Shown here piece by piece: positions 24,963 to 36,687 of a stretch of 64,000 bases of DNA. Where the stretch lies: positions 66,300,963 to 66,364,962 of the forward strand of contig NC_088173.1 in assembly GCF_028769735.1 (NCBI RefSeq), read 5' to 3'. Below the pieces are notes generated by a model. That model had not been told where the DNA came from, did not search any database, and saw only the letters and a list, made by a program, of their open reading frames with translations. Both the position numbers and the translations under genes were made by a program. The DNA comes from Zonotrichia leucophrys gambelii (taxonomy: Eukaryota > Chordata > Aves > Passeriformes > Passerellidae). The number at the start of each line of letters is the position of its first letter. The stretch's first letter is position 1.

Positions 24963-25229
24963 TCACGAGCTGTCTTTGCTGCAGAACTGACAGTGTATCC
25001 CTCCAGTGAGGTCTCTGACAACTTGTTCTTTGATCAGTTTTCGCAGGAATTTTGTTTCACTCGTCACGTTGTGCATGGTTTGTTCCTTCATGGCAGCCAT
25101 GCAGAGGCTGTTGTAATAGTGCAAAGGTGTGCTGGGCTGGTCCAGGTCATATCCAAATCCTGCCAGGCTCACTTCATCACACAGATGTGTGGCCAGAACA
25201 ACTGCTGTGACCCCAATTGTAGGTACATT
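24963..25229 (-). CDS. ST3GAL5: ST3GAL5 last coding exon (S-, III- and VS-motifs)
   Basis: Residues 306-393 of the 393-residue reconstruction. The acceptor is a T-rich tract ending in AG at 25231-25230; the exon starts in phase 0 with NVPTIG and ends at TGA 24965-24963. It holds the sialyl S-motif from V307 with Cys322 (ATHLCDEV), which in the family forms the disulfide with the L-motif cysteine; then GFGYD, motif III (HYYN, 342-345), and the VS-motif with the likely catalytic His358 and Glu363 (HNVTSE, also an N-glycosylation site). The C-terminus [13 protein letters not shown] is six residues longer than the human GGIDREF ending and adds two cysteines. Identification is by recalled similarity to human ST3GAL5. 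Confidence 0.95.
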   Translation of the reverse strand, partial: NVPTIGVTAVVLATHLCDEVSLAGFGYDLDQPSTPLHYYNSLCMAAMKEQTMHNVTSETKFLRKLIKEQVVRDLTGGIHCQFCSKDSS

Positions 25230-26391
25230 CTAAAAAAGGAGAAAAGTGAAATTTGCTCAGTTCAAACATGTTGTCCTTTACCAGGTTTATAAACACTTTA
25301 CACAACTTAATGACTTTGTCTATTCCCTCTCCTCATTTAAAACTGAGATCAATTATAACTACAATTAAAAATCAATTCAATGATCAAGTAAAACTAAAAA
25401 CTCCAGGGCAAAATACCAATACAATTTAAGTATCTTTCAACATTATTTTTTTTTGCTGTGAAGGCAAGATGCCCTATCACTGTGTAGTTAAACTGCAAGT
25501 GATCCTTCACTTCAAACAGTCAAACAACCCCTAACAGAGAGCTAAACTTGACATTTCTTAATGTACAATTACCTAAGTCTTGAGCAACAACAGGCTCTCT
25601 AACAGTATTCTTCACAAATTCTTTTCACTGAACAACCTGTGAAAGAGACAAATATACTACAACACCATTAAGATACTCAGCTTGGTATATGTTATTATGA
25701 TAAAGAAACATGAGAAGATCCTTCAAATATTTGTGCAATAATCTTAAGTGCTTTCACATTTTGGTAAAGAGATGGTGGTTAGTGTTTTTGTAGTTCAAGA
25801 GAACTAGTGACATTCAATTCCTCAAACGTGCAATTAAAGTACCAGAAATGCAGTGTATAATTAAACCAGGCAATTCATCACTCTGTGCCACTGCTGGAGC
25901 AAGGACATGGAGGGGGAAATGCCCATCAGCTGCTGCTGAGCATTCTGTGGCACACACAGCACCCCAGCAGCTGGAGGCTGCTCCACACTGCCCTGGGTCC
26001 AGGCTCCCTCTGCTCTCCCTGCAGCTGGAAACATCTGGCTACAGCTGGCGGCTGCTTTAGCTCAACAGGGCTGCTTTCAACAGCCTTAACATACATCAAA
26101 TGCATGTTTTTAAATACTGGAATGAGTTCATGTCTCACTGCATCTGAATGCCATTTCACATCAGTATACAGGCAAAATATCTCATCTAAAAAGGTGAGCT
26201 GAAATCTGACCTTGATTTTGCACAAGAAAATACAAGAGTCTTTTGAAAGCACAATAATTTCCTTATTACCTGAAACCAGCTCTGCATAGAAACTGCACAG
26301 AGAAAGTAAAAAGCCCAAAACTTTTTTCAGTTTCTTATTTTTATTTACTTGGCATTTTACTGCCTCTTTTTGTTCAAAGGAAACTTCTTAC
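25230..26391 (-). other. ST3GAL5: ST3GAL5 intron (E to F)
   Basis: GT donor at 26391-26390 (GATAAG|GTAAG) and AG acceptor at 25231-25230, phase 0. AT-rich. No repeat that I recognise; an open frame at 25926-26318 on the minus strand has no domain. Confidence 0.9.
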
Positions 26392-26550
26392 CTTATCCCA
26401 ACCCCAGAACTTTGATCGAGGCTCAGGGAACTGCAAAATGTCCAAAGCTGTCTCTTTGATAATGACTGGATTCAGAATCCTAAACTGCTTTGATGTGAAA
26501 GGAATTTTCTCAGCAACCTCCCTCCAAAAGAAGAGCCGCATCCACAGAGG
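26392..26550 (-). CDS. ST3GAL5: ST3GAL5 coding exon E
   Basis: Residues 253-305 in phase 0 at both ends (159 bases). The acceptor is TTTCTCTTAG at 26552-26551 side and the donor AAG|GTAAG. The peptide includes [33 protein letters not shown] and FWGWDK, collinear with the region between the L- and S-motifs of human GM3 synthase. [11 protein letters not shown] is the most conserved block and forms part of the acceptor and donor site scaffold in this family. No frameshift or stop. Confidence 0.95.
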
Positions 26551-28391
26551 CTAAGAGAAATAAAAAATCTAGTTCAGAGGGAAACTGAAACAAACACAGC
26601 ATAGAAGTTACAGAATTCACCAGTAACCCTGAAAAATTTAGCAGTTTACAGCTAAGGTGGTTTGGAAATATCATTGTACAGATCAAGTGAGTGACCCAAA
26701 AGAGGAAAAACCTTGAAAGCAACAGGAATTGCAGAGAGGACAGCAAAGGGAATAGTTGTTTATTCTGAATATCTGACTGCACTTGTGTTTATCAGTCAGC
26801 ATATTCACCAGCACCCATGGGTTCTTCATTTCTTTAAATACTGCAGCCTGTCCCAGCACAGCTTCCCACAAACATTAACCAGGCATTCTGAAGCAAGCAG
26901 ATTGAAACCAATTGTGCTCAGGCTCTGAAGTGAAGGGCTGTTGCTTGACAGCATCCACCTAGTGATAAATGCAACCCTTCAGAAGAGGGTTTACACAGAC
27001 TCAGAAACCCAGACTGATCTCAAGCCACTGCAGTCAGTCAGTTGCCTGCTAATGGAAGAAGAAATACCACATCACACTAATTCTGCAAGTCTTTCCATGA
27101 AATGGGCAACATTAAGCAAATTTATTTAATTAAAAAATTAAACTGATCCAGCTCCAACATAGACCTATTTTTTTTAAAATATGCTTTAAGGAACAACAGC
27201 TTGAACTGATCAAATACAGGTTGCAGTGCTCCTGTTCTCCCAACCATGCTCTGGATCAGTTTACTTCAGTGGCAGTGCCTGCACAGAGAGCTGAGCCAAC
27301 TGACAGCTGAGCATTTGAAGGAAGTAGGGCTGCAGCTCACAGAATCACAGAGCCATGAAGTCAGACAGAGCCTCTGGAGATCACAGGGCCCAACTCCCCT
27401 GGCCCCAGCAGACACCTCAAGCCAGATGCTCAAGATCATGTCTAGATGATTTTAAGAAAGATGCCCATGGATATTCAACCTGACAAATTCCCTCTTGTCT
27501 TATCAATGGGCACCACCAAAAAGAGCCTGGCTCCATCCCCTCTGCACCCTCCCCTCAGATATTTATTTATGGACATTAATAAGATCCCCTCCAAGCCTTT
27601 TCTTCTCCCTGCTCTATCAGTCTTTCCTCATGGGAGAGATGCTCCAGTTCCTTAAGCATCTTCCTGACTCTCCAATGTAGCAGTAGACAGCCATGGTCAA
27701 GATTAAACACACCTTCTCATATTGTAAAAATCACAGAATTGAGAAAGGAATTTGGAGTACCTAAACTAGCAGAGATCAAACTGTTAAATGACTTGACAGG
27801 CTGCCTTCTAAATCTCTCTCAGTAATTTTTACTTGTTGAAATTATCTGCCTGCAGATTAAAAGAGGTGGAAGCCACCAGTTCACAATAATTTGGAAACAT
27901 CAACCCTTTCCATCAGTTCCTTAAAAATCTCAGCACTTCTATAAATGTTTAGTAAAAAATAAGGAACCTCATAACAAATGTTCAATCACACATTAATTCC
28001 ATGTATGCCCATTGCAGCAGTACAGACTTTAGCAGCTAAAAAAATGGACTAGCATTCAGAAATCTCATTTCTATTCTGGGCTCTGCAGACTTGGTCAAGT
28101 CACTTAAACCAAATGTGAAATGAATTCCACTTCAGCAAATGCTCAGTCTGTCACGTAGCCTGGTGCAAACCACCAATATCTCCACAACAAAAAAAAAGTG
28201 TTACTGTCAGCATGGGGCTTCAACACAAATGCTGGTCCAACTGTAACTAGGAGACAGAGCTAAAAAAACCCACAAGGTTATACAAAAGATCCTCAGCACG
28301 ATAAGCCAGGAAGTAACAGATCAATCAGCTTCTTTAAGCTTTAGAAAACAAAAACAGAAATACAGGTACGTGAGACTGTCACATTACATAC
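26551..28391 (-). other. ST3GAL5: ST3GAL5 intron (D to E) with CR1
   Basis: Donor TTG|GTATGT at 28391, acceptor at 26552-26551, phase 0. Carries an old antisense-to-plus (that is, sense-to-gene) CR1 copy at 27338-27680; the rest is unique-looking AT-rich DNA. Confidence 0.9.
27338..27680 (-). repeat. Old CR1 LINE fragment in intron
   Basis: Reversed CR1 terminus (tcacagaatcacagagcc), then 'agatcacagggcccaact', a diverged body and 'aagatcccctccaagcctt' and 'atgggagagatgctccagt'. Substitutions are frequent, so it is an older insertion than those at 5388 or 21425. It lies in the same orientation as ST3GAL5. Confidence 0.7.
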
Positions 28392-28578
28392 CAAGGTTTC
28401 ATTTTTTACCATGGCTTGAAGCCAGCTGAAATCAACTCCTTTAAAGAGGACAGCCACAAACAAGCTTGCAGGAGGATACTCATGCTCAGAAAGGGGGGCT
28501 CCTTCGGGGTACGTCATCCGTATGGTTGTTTTGTTACCAACATGATCCGTGTAGCCTTGAACTGGTGCATCATTTAAC
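28392..28578 (-). CDS. ST3GAL5: ST3GAL5 coding exon D (end of L-motif)
   Basis: 187 bases encoding the third base of Arg190 and residues 191-252. The acceptor is TTTTCCCCAG; the first base G completes the split AG|G arginine codon from exon C. The peptide starts [18 protein letters not shown], which completes the sialyl L-motif, followed by [23 protein letters not shown] and the end KNETL. NKTT and NETL are two N-glycosylation sequons. All landmarks match human ST3GAL5 in order, with no stop or indel that shifts frame. Confidence 0.96.
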
Positions 28579-29965
28579 CTGGGGAAAACAAACCCACCAT
28601 GCAGGGTATTACATAAACAGGTTACAATCTCATTAGAGTATCAAACACTAAGCAAATATTTGTTATTTGGCCCACAGATTTTTAACAGAACAGACTATGG
28701 TGTTTTCTCACAGCCCTCACGTTCTTGCCTCATGCACTCTTGCAGCCCATTTATCTTTGGGAAGAAGCCAATTCTATTTCTAGATTAAATGGCACAAATG
28801 CAGAACTTGGGAAAGAAAAGCTTGAAGAGTAAAGTGACTTAAGGCAGCATTGCAGAACTTCCTATCTCTTGCTTTGTGTCAACTCAAAGAGGCTTAAAAG
28901 TGGAAGAGGAAGAAAACACACACAGTTGCCTGTGTGATAACTTTTCACACATATATATTTATACATACACACACACTCACGAGTATTCCACACAAAAAAT
29001 CATTCAAATTATCCCTCCAATGCAATGCATCCTGTGGGTTTATATCATTTCCACTTCACCAAAAAATTTAAATGCTGGCACACAGCTGACAAGAATGGAA
29101 TCATCACTCTCCGTGAGTTCTGCAGAATAGCTCAAGTCCTGCAGACTTTTCTGCATCAACAGAAAAATCACCTTCATCCTGCCATCCCTAATTTCAGAGG
29201 ACACCTAATGCAAGTTCTCTGCCCTTCCACGTGCTAATAAGGTTTGTTTACCTTTGAATAAGGGCTATTGATTCAATGAATATTTCCTTACTAAGATGAG
29301 CAAGCCTCAGTTTACAAAACAAGTTGAGGAAATGCTGGTATTAATTTTATTTGTGACTTTACATGATTCAAAACAAGGTGGTTCAAATTGTAACGTTCAG
29401 AAGGCACAAATACAGAGCATGTAATTCAGATATCAGAGATTGTGGCAATCAAAGAAAACAGTCACTGACCTCATAAAGATAAGGGAAGATAAGTGTGCTA
29501 TAAAGTGTGTAAGCAAACTGTGTACTGAAACACCAATTAATGTGTATAGTGTTTGAAAGAGCTGTCATAAAAAAATCTTTCAAATAAGTACCCAAACTAG
29601 CCATGGGGAAAAAAGCAGAGGTGAGTCCTTAAGTCCTGAAGTTTAAGATTTGAAAGCTTTCAAATGTGAAGGGATAAACCCAGTACTGTCTACTTGTCAC
29701 TAGTTTCTGTCTAGTTTCTGCCCATGTGATTTTTGTACCTGAAGTCCACAAATAATTACACTGAATTCCTTTCCTGTAAACATGACATTTTATTTTGCTC
29801 CTAAGGCTTCAAATTCCACCAAGTCCTAAGCAAATTTCTCAAAAGCACTTTCAGAAACAGTGTTATAAGTTGCATCAGTGTTGGAGATATTTTCCCCTTA
29901 AAAGACAATGCTGGCTCATAAAGTAATGAAGAAGTAGTTGGAGTCCTTAAATGGAAAAGACATAC
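28579..29965 (-). other. ST3GAL5: ST3GAL5 intron (C to D)
   Basis: Donor CAG|GTATG at 29965-29964 and acceptor at 28580-28579, splitting an Arg codon after its second base. Includes a short alternating TA/CA tract at about 28946-28981. No transposon recognised. Confidence 0.9.
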
Positions 29966-30309
29966 CTGATAACAATATCAAACTGATTCAATAAGTGACC
30001 CAGCTCTGATCCATGGAGAATTCCACCACTGCCAACAACAACACAGCGCTTGCAGTGCTTTGACTTCAAATCTTCTGGTAAATCATGCTCAGGTAAGAGC
30101 TCAAGGAGACCTTGAAGTTTATCAGAGAACTTGTGAAATCCAAATGGAGGTTCATATTTAAATAAAGCTTCATCTTCATTCATATTTTTCCTTGCAAAGG
30201 GAGATATGTCCATGCTGTATTTCTCTGCAAACAACTTCTTCATCTCTTTCCTGGCATAAGAAGGTCGGCACTGCTCCTGCAGCACAGCGCTGGCAAACTG
30301 CTGTGCCCT
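29966..30309 (-). CDS. ST3GAL5: ST3GAL5 coding exon C (stem and L-motif)
   Basis: 344 bases encoding residues 76-189 plus two bases of Arg190. The acceptor TTTGTTTCAG precedes [16 protein letters not shown]; the donor ATCAG|GTATG would be read through as YVFSI if unspliced, which explains the odd tail of the simple open frame. It holds the lumenal stem, the [11 protein letters not shown] block, [15 protein letters not shown] and the start of the sialyl L-motif at Cys161 ([20 protein letters not shown]). Cys164 is the L-motif cysteine expected to bond with Cys322. This exon gives the clearest recognition of GM3 synthase in the window. Confidence 0.97.
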
Positions 30310-32135
30310 CTGAAACAAAACACACAGGATTCAGCCAAAAGCCAGCTGCAGGCAGGCACAAAGTCATCAAACTGTGGGCCACCAGCTAACCACCAGCAGT
30401 TTAGCAAACACACAAAGTTCAGTGTGGAAGTACAACAGATTTGAAGCATTTACTCAGAGGTAGATATGAGCCAGTGCACGGTGAAAACCTGCAGAGGAAT
30501 TCCTCTCCACTCCATCACTTAAATCCAGATGTGAGGTTTTCTGAAGAATATATTAGGGAGTAGAAGTGCTAAGTGAGAATGAGCTGTTTGTACCACCATT
30601 TGCAACACCAAATAAAAAAACCTAGACATATTTCTAGCTGTCTAATTTAGCAGCAAGAGGAATTCCACTCTGCTCTGAGATTCCACCAGAGACACATCCA
30701 CTGGGTAAAAGTTCTGTGCAACAGCAGCTGGACTTGTTACTCATCAGAATGAAGCAACACTTCTCCCATAAATATTGCTAAAGTGCTAACAGCTAAAAGG
30801 AATGCTAGGTGGGGGTGTTATGGGCCTTCTCTCAAAGACTGGTCACCAAAATAAGAGACTACAGTTCCATATTGCATAAAAAGATTAAAGTGACAGAACT
30901 ACACATTGATCCATCTCATATTAAAAACAAAACATTATTAGTGCACATTTTTAGGAATCTGTAGTGGCAAGCTGGTGTCTGATGTAAAAAGAGAAAAGCA
31001 AAGGTTCCTCCAGTGTAATTAAAAAAAAAAACATGAGCAAACACAGGAATCAAAGATACAAGATTCAAATGTACTGCTAATTTAGTCCTCCTCTACTGTT
31101 AAGGAACAATAGTGTGTATCTGAAGGAGCAGGCAGGGAAGTTCTGCTGCTGGTTTTTTGGGGTTTTTTTTCTAACCCAGATTAACCTACAGAACTTCCCC
31201 TACCACCATTATGAAGGTTTCTGCATGAACACCACTCTGGGCAAAGCATGACTGAACAACTTCCCAATGTACTTTTTGAGATAGCAATAAATACAGTCCA
31301 TGAAGCCTTCAGGTTTGCTTGGTTTAATGTGCTTGTTCTTCAGAATCAGAAATTTTATTGAAAAAGTAAATAAGTCAAATGAGAAAAAAGGGAAGGCAAA
31401 GAGGTTCAGAAGGGGAAAGATAAGCACTGGGGATGATGGCAGGTGGGGGAGGATGCAGGTGCAGAAATGCTAAGATTAGGCTGTATTAACCCAGGGTTTC
31501 TGCTGGAATTGCCTGTTAGCATTGAGACATTCAAAGACAGAAATGTAACAGCCCTAGGGCAGGTAAGTTCTGTTGTAAAGTGCAAATAGGATAAGTAGCA
31601 AAGGCTTCAATGGTGTCTGTCACACCTCTTTAAAAGCTAAAGAAAGCAGCTGCTACCTCGAATGAATAAATGAAATAATAGCTGTACCCTCTTGGACATT
31701 TGCCCTGTGATTCCAAAAACATCTGAGCAACTACAAGGCAAAGCAGACTGGGAAACTGGCTTAGGTAAAAAAATAAAAAGCCCTTTGGTTTAATATATTA
31801 CTTTGGGGTGGTTTTAATATGTGACTTTTCATTTGCATCAATGTTCTGATCCCCAGTGTCATCTGCACTGACAAAATGGGATGATGACATGTCCAAATTT
31901 TAAAGTCACACTTCTCTAATTTTACCCCCAAAAACTCAGTTCCTCTATGTGCTTCTGCTGTCATTTTACAAGAACAAAAACCAATGTTTACAGCATGAGT
32001 TGAAGCAAAATATCCTTCTGCTCAACACATAATTCCAGCATTTTAGTTCTTTGTTGTGGAGCCCTGTAAGTCTTGTATTGTCAATTAATAACATTTTTTA
32101 AGTGAAATGGAAAAAAAAAGCCAACAAATACCAAC
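30310..32135 (-). other. ST3GAL5: ST3GAL5 intron (B to C)
   Basis: Donor AAAG|GTTGG at 32135-32134 and acceptor at 30311-30310, phase 0. The donor lacks the usual +5 G. Open frames inside (for example 31209-31427 minus) have no domain. No repeat recognised apart from short A and T runs. Confidence 0.85.
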
Positions 32136-32250
32136 CTTTACACGATCAAGGTCCACATATGGCATTTTTGTTCTGTCACATTCCTCAGGGTCAAGATGCA
32201 ATTTGAGAATATAAAGGAAGCACCCTCCAACCACAAACAGTGCAAGAATT
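32136..32250 (-). CDS. ST3GAL5: ST3GAL5 coding exon B (membrane anchor)
   Basis: 115 bases: the last base of Arg37 and residues 38-75. The acceptor is CTGCTTTTTAG. The peptide ILALFVVGGCFLYILKL (38-54) is the single signal-anchor helix of a type II Golgi enzyme, followed by DPEECDRTKMPYVDLDRVK, which aligns with human EECD..KM.YVD.D.VK. The anchor ends in YILKL exactly as in mammals. The protein acts in the Golgi lumen and moves Neu5Ac from CMP-Neu5Ac onto lactosylceramide to make GM3, the first step to most gangliosides. Confidence 0.93.
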
Positions 32251-33985
32251 CTAAAAAGCAGGACAGTGGGAGGTAGGAGAGAAAAACAAAAAATATTTTT
32301 TCTGATGTTCAATCAACTATTAAATCAATATTTTTAAGCAAATTTAAGACAGTTGAACTTTATGTATTTTATGTGAGCATTTTATTTTTATGTGAGTATA
32401 TTTATGTGAGCATTTTAATTTTAAAAACCCCTTTGCTCTGTTTACTTCAAGTCTTGTATAACTCTTCAAAGTTATCTGCACAAAAGTATGGACACATATA
32501 GATGCCTAGATAAGGAAAATGCCTGCCTCATATATTTTAAATGCATCTCTGATGAGTCAAACAATTCTCCTCACATAAAGAAACCAACAGTGATTTGTTT
32601 TTCTTTAGAGGTCATATCTTAGAAAACATATTTCCATGCAAGCTGAGAAAAAGGCTGGAACTTCAAATTGGATGATTTTGGGCCAATGGCCACCACTGAA
32701 ACAAAACTTTCAAGTCAGTGGCAGGCCAGAATGCAGAACTCAGGTGCTCAGGCTGAAAAGCCTTAGTTACTCACAGCCCCAAAACATGCAGCAGAAAAAG
32801 TCCAACCAACTTTAAAATTGAAGAACACAGACTGTTCATATTTTTAATCTAATTTCTCATTCCTAAAGAATGCCACTGCTGATAGCCAAAAAGTCACTTA
32901 GCTCATTTCATGTTTAAACCCATCTGTAGAATATTTACATCATTATTTGGTTAAAGCTGTGGTTCTTGCTCAAGTGTGTAGTTTGAGCTTTTTTATTGAT
33001 TTTCATTTCCTATTGTTTCCTAAGGACTGGACATTTGTTTAAATGTCTTTTAAAGCTGTACAAGTTATTAAGTGCCCAATGCTTCTTGAAACTCTTTCAG
33101 ATAAAGTTAATACAAATTTCCAATATTTTTTTTAAAAGCTTTCACTATATGCTCTAACAGATGCAATTCCAGCACTCAGTGTACAGTACAGGCTGCAAAC
33201 AAGGTGACCACTGGAAAAGCAGGACTGTTCTCATATCTCACTTAATTAAATTACATTTTCCACTGATAGGTGATCTAAGAGCTTCATTAGCATGTTAGGC
33301 AGCAGCCCCTGGAGATCAGCCAACAGGCAGAGAGCAGGAGATTCACAGCTGACAAATGAGGCTGCTTTTCCTCCAGAAGTTTATCAAATATCCCCAGACC
33401 CAGCTGGGGTTGCACCATTCAGGTTACATTCACCTGTGTATGTAACAGTTTGTCTCTGGGTTTTCTAGCTTTAAGACCTAAAAATTCAAATGGCATCACA
33501 GTAGTGAACATTTTAGGTATAAAATATGGTTCTGGATCTATGTGTGCACACACTCCTTAATTTGATGTCAAGCTATAAACAAAGGAGTAAGGTTTTTGAT
33601 GTAGCATTCCAGAAGCCTTCATAACAAAAGAACTACATGAAAACACCTCCCAGGGATACCCACTCAACATCCTCTGGCCTTCCATTCCCTCAGTTACCAG
33701 GCTGGACAGAAGTCTCAGCATTGTTATTTATCTGCATACAAAAAAGATTGGAAATACTCGTGAGTGAAGTCCTAGGATGTCACCTTGCCTTGGGAAGACA
33801 GGTACTGCAACGAGTTATCCTGGGCTCCACAGAGTGTTTTCAGGAAAGCTGTGTGCTCAACCCTCCATTCACAGCCTGTGGTAATCCCATGCCTTGATTT
33901 CTGCATCCATTTTGCAATTGCCCAGGCTGGGGGCAGAACAGCTGTCCTCTGTGCAGCTGTGACAATGACACTTACTTGCGAGTAC
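32251..33985 (-). other. ST3GAL5: ST3GAL5 intron (A to B)
   Basis: Bounded by the in-frame donor at 33985-33984 and the acceptor at 32252-32251. AT-rich, with no recognised transposon. An open frame at 33637-33897 plus has no domain. Confidence 0.8.
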
Positions 33986-34097
33986 CTTTTAGAAACCAGC
34001 TTGGTCTTCTCATCTTCATGTGCAGCCCCCTTACACCATTGCACAGGAGGTGAATGACCACTTCTCAGCTTCCCAGAGTTACTGTCACTCAGCATTG
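33986..34097 (-). CDS. ST3GAL5: ST3GAL5 first certain coding exon A
   Basis: The acceptor CTCTTTGACAG leads into CA and then ATG at 34095. Residues 1-36 plus two bases of Arg37 follow: MLSDSNSGKLRS, PPVQW, and LVSK. Human ST3GAL5 has M.S....KLRS..S.P..QW...L..K at the same distance before the anchor, which identifies the exon despite low overall identity. It is the cytoplasmic tail. The donor used must be AAAAG|GTACTC, because only this joins in frame to exon B; a stronger-looking CAA|GTAAGT ten bases downstream would shift the frame. In mammals translation can also start upstream, giving a longer tail, and the CA before ATG leaves room for that here. Confidence 0.85.
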
Positions 34098-36687
34098 CTG
34101 TCAAAGAGAAAGAAAAAGTCATCATAACTTTTGCTGAATTGAAGAAAAGTTCACAGGACACCCATGGAGTGACAACTTTGTTTCCCAGAGAAGACTGTGA
34201 TTCTTAGTTATGGTGCCAGGAATACTGAATTGCTTCTGAGCTCCTTGTGATCAAGAACTTGCTCATTTCAGCTGCATCACCAAAACATGATTCTAAAAAT
34301 GTTGCCAGGTCTTTGCATGTTTCACAACTGCCAATTACATCAGTTACCATCAAACACTCTAAACAATATGCTCAGGGTATTCAGGATCCCTGACTCAAAA
34401 TCAAATCCCTGTGCTGTGCCCCCCACTAGGCTTCAAGGATGCTCTCAGCATACAAAACCCATACAAGCCATCCTCAAAAGAGCAGCCCATGTTTCAAATC
34501 ACCTCCCCAGCTTCCCCAAAGCCAAACAAACATCTCATCATCACTGCTCTGAATCTACCACTGACCTCTTCAGCAGCCCCAACAACATGGCCAGCAACTC
34601 CAGCAGCAGGCACCAGAGAGGGTGAGGAGGGGATTTCTTGCAGGCACACTGCAGGACCAGGAGGCTGCCAGCACCAGGGAAGCCCAGCACAGCTCCCTGC
34701 ACAGAGCATGGACAGCCCAGCAGGACAGCACAGGGCTCCCTCACAGAGGCAGGGAGGGCAGGGCACTGATCCTTAGCTGATAAGAAGCAATCTTGCTGCT
34801 CCCACAATTTCTATCAGCACGCTCCAATATTCATTTTGGGAAGAAAAACACATGGTGGCACATCATCTTCTCCCAGGCTGCTGCCAGTAACCAAAGATGT
34901 GAGGGTGGAATGCCCATGAAGAGCCCACCTGTATGAGCCTGCTGGGTTTCCCAGGGAGAAGGAACAGGCAAGGGTTTTTCCTGCCCTCCCCACCCAAAGC
35001 AGCACTCCCTTTGATCAGCCAGCCACGGGAAGGGGCAGCCTGCTCCTCCAGAGGGGAGGGTTTCAGCCCTGCTCCTTCCTTTGATCTCAGTACCTGACCC
35101 TCTCTGCTCCCCACTGCAAAGGTGCTCACCTGTTCTCTGTTTCTTATCAAATAAAATTAAAATTTTAGACAGTTTATGCAACTCAAAAGGAAGGTGTCTG
35201 CGGCTTGTCTTGTTAATTTTTGCTTTTTTCGAGCTGGAGTTCGCTAGCTCACTTATGTTTTTGAGGCAGTTTTGTGGATTTTTCTTCATCTGAATTTCTT
35301 CTGGTTTCTGAGGAGAGGTTTTTTAGCTCGAAATGTTTTTCTAGAGGAAGTGCGGCATGATTGACAGTCGTTGAGGTGGCTTTAGTTATTAGTCTTTTGA
35401 TCAAACTACGGATTAGTACGTATTCAGGGTAGCAGCAGGAAGTAATACAGAAAATGGGGGGAGCAAACTAACAAACTTAAGAACACACTACAGCAACCTG
35501 TTCTGTTCTCCTGCCAACAGCTCTGTCACAAGAACTCCTAAAAAAGAGCAGGACTAAGGGAAGGCTTTTCTCTAGGGATGATCTTCCCTTGTTCTCCTTT
35601 CCACCTCTTTTCACTGCTTATGGTGACATGACCCATTTGAACCAGGCTGTACAGCCACTTGAAAACTGCTTGATTGGACAAACAACTGATGTTCTTAAAC
35701 ACCAGGATGAAGGAGCTGAGGAGACAGAAGTACCCCCTCCAGATATCAAATCCAGACCACTGAAATGTCAAGGGTTTCTAATTCAGAAGATGATTCAAAG
35801 TCAGTCTCTGCACGGAGAGAAATTATTACTGATAATCACAGCAGAAGGTCAAATGCCAAAAAACCCTGTGAGAGGGTGGGACACAGACAGATAAAGATCA
35901 ACAACAGCATCTGAAGTTCTTTGAAGAGCAGGCAGCAGTCAAGTCATGCTTTCAAGGTCACATGCAAACTATTACAACCCACAAACACAGCAACACAGGA
36001 AAACCCTAATGGTTTTTGCCAGCAGGAAACGTGATCTCTTACCTCAAACACAAGTAACTTGGTTATTATGGCATCACTAAGAACCTCAAATTCCCCACCT
36101 GACAATTTACTAATTGCATAGACTTTGAGCTGTCACACCTATTTGCTGGCCTTTGTTCCAGCCCCTTTGAGATCTGGAATAAAATCTGAAGTCATTACCA
36201 ACATGGTTATCTTGAAAAGGGGTAACCTGAAACTTAAGGGGTAAGTTACATCCCCCAGAATTCTAGCAGGTAAGCTGGAAATCAAATCCAGCTCTCATCT
36301 ACCACACAGCCTGTCAGGACACAGAACCAAAGAGCAGGTCACAGGGAACCTATGAAGCCTTAATAGCTCCTCATTTTCTCAGAGCAACACCTCACCTTTA
36401 CTGTCTGAATCTATACTGCTGAATAAAACCAGCACTGGGTGCAAAACTGGGTGCTGACAGCACCACCCCAGTCATCCACATCAGTCTGCTCTGAGATAAC
36501 AGCAGCAAATCGTTCAAGCTCACATGGGTACAGATGTAAAAAAATGTGTTACAAGGACCATATCCCAGAGTCAGTTATGGATCACCAGCCTGAACTGCTC
36601 TACCCTGAATGTTCAGTGCCAGCCCAGCAGGACTGGGGCTATCACCTTTACAGCATACACCCTTCCTGCCACTCAGCAGCTCTCATG
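34098..36687 (-). other. ST3GAL5: ST3GAL5 intron 1, 3' part
   Basis: Holds the candidate alternative first exon (35130-35289) and several CpGs between 35195 and 35420 in otherwise CpG-poor DNA. The rest is unique-looking, with open frames up to 121 codons that lack domains. Confidence 0.6.
35130..35289 (-). CDS. ST3GAL5: Candidate alternative first exon of ST3GAL5
   Basis: On the minus strand an in-frame TAA lies upstream, then ATG at 35289 opens 53 codons (MKKNPQNCLK ... FDKKQRT) ending at a near-perfect donor AACAG|GTGAGC at 35130/35129. The single leftover G joins CA of exon A to form Ala, directly before Met1, keeping frame. It would add a 54-residue basic tail with SSSKKAKINKTSRR ahead of the known protein. 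Eight CpGs cluster around and just upstream of it, as a weak promoter might show. I know of no matching isoform, no TATA box is evident, and an ORF plus one donor can arise by chance, so this is inference. Confidence 0.33.
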
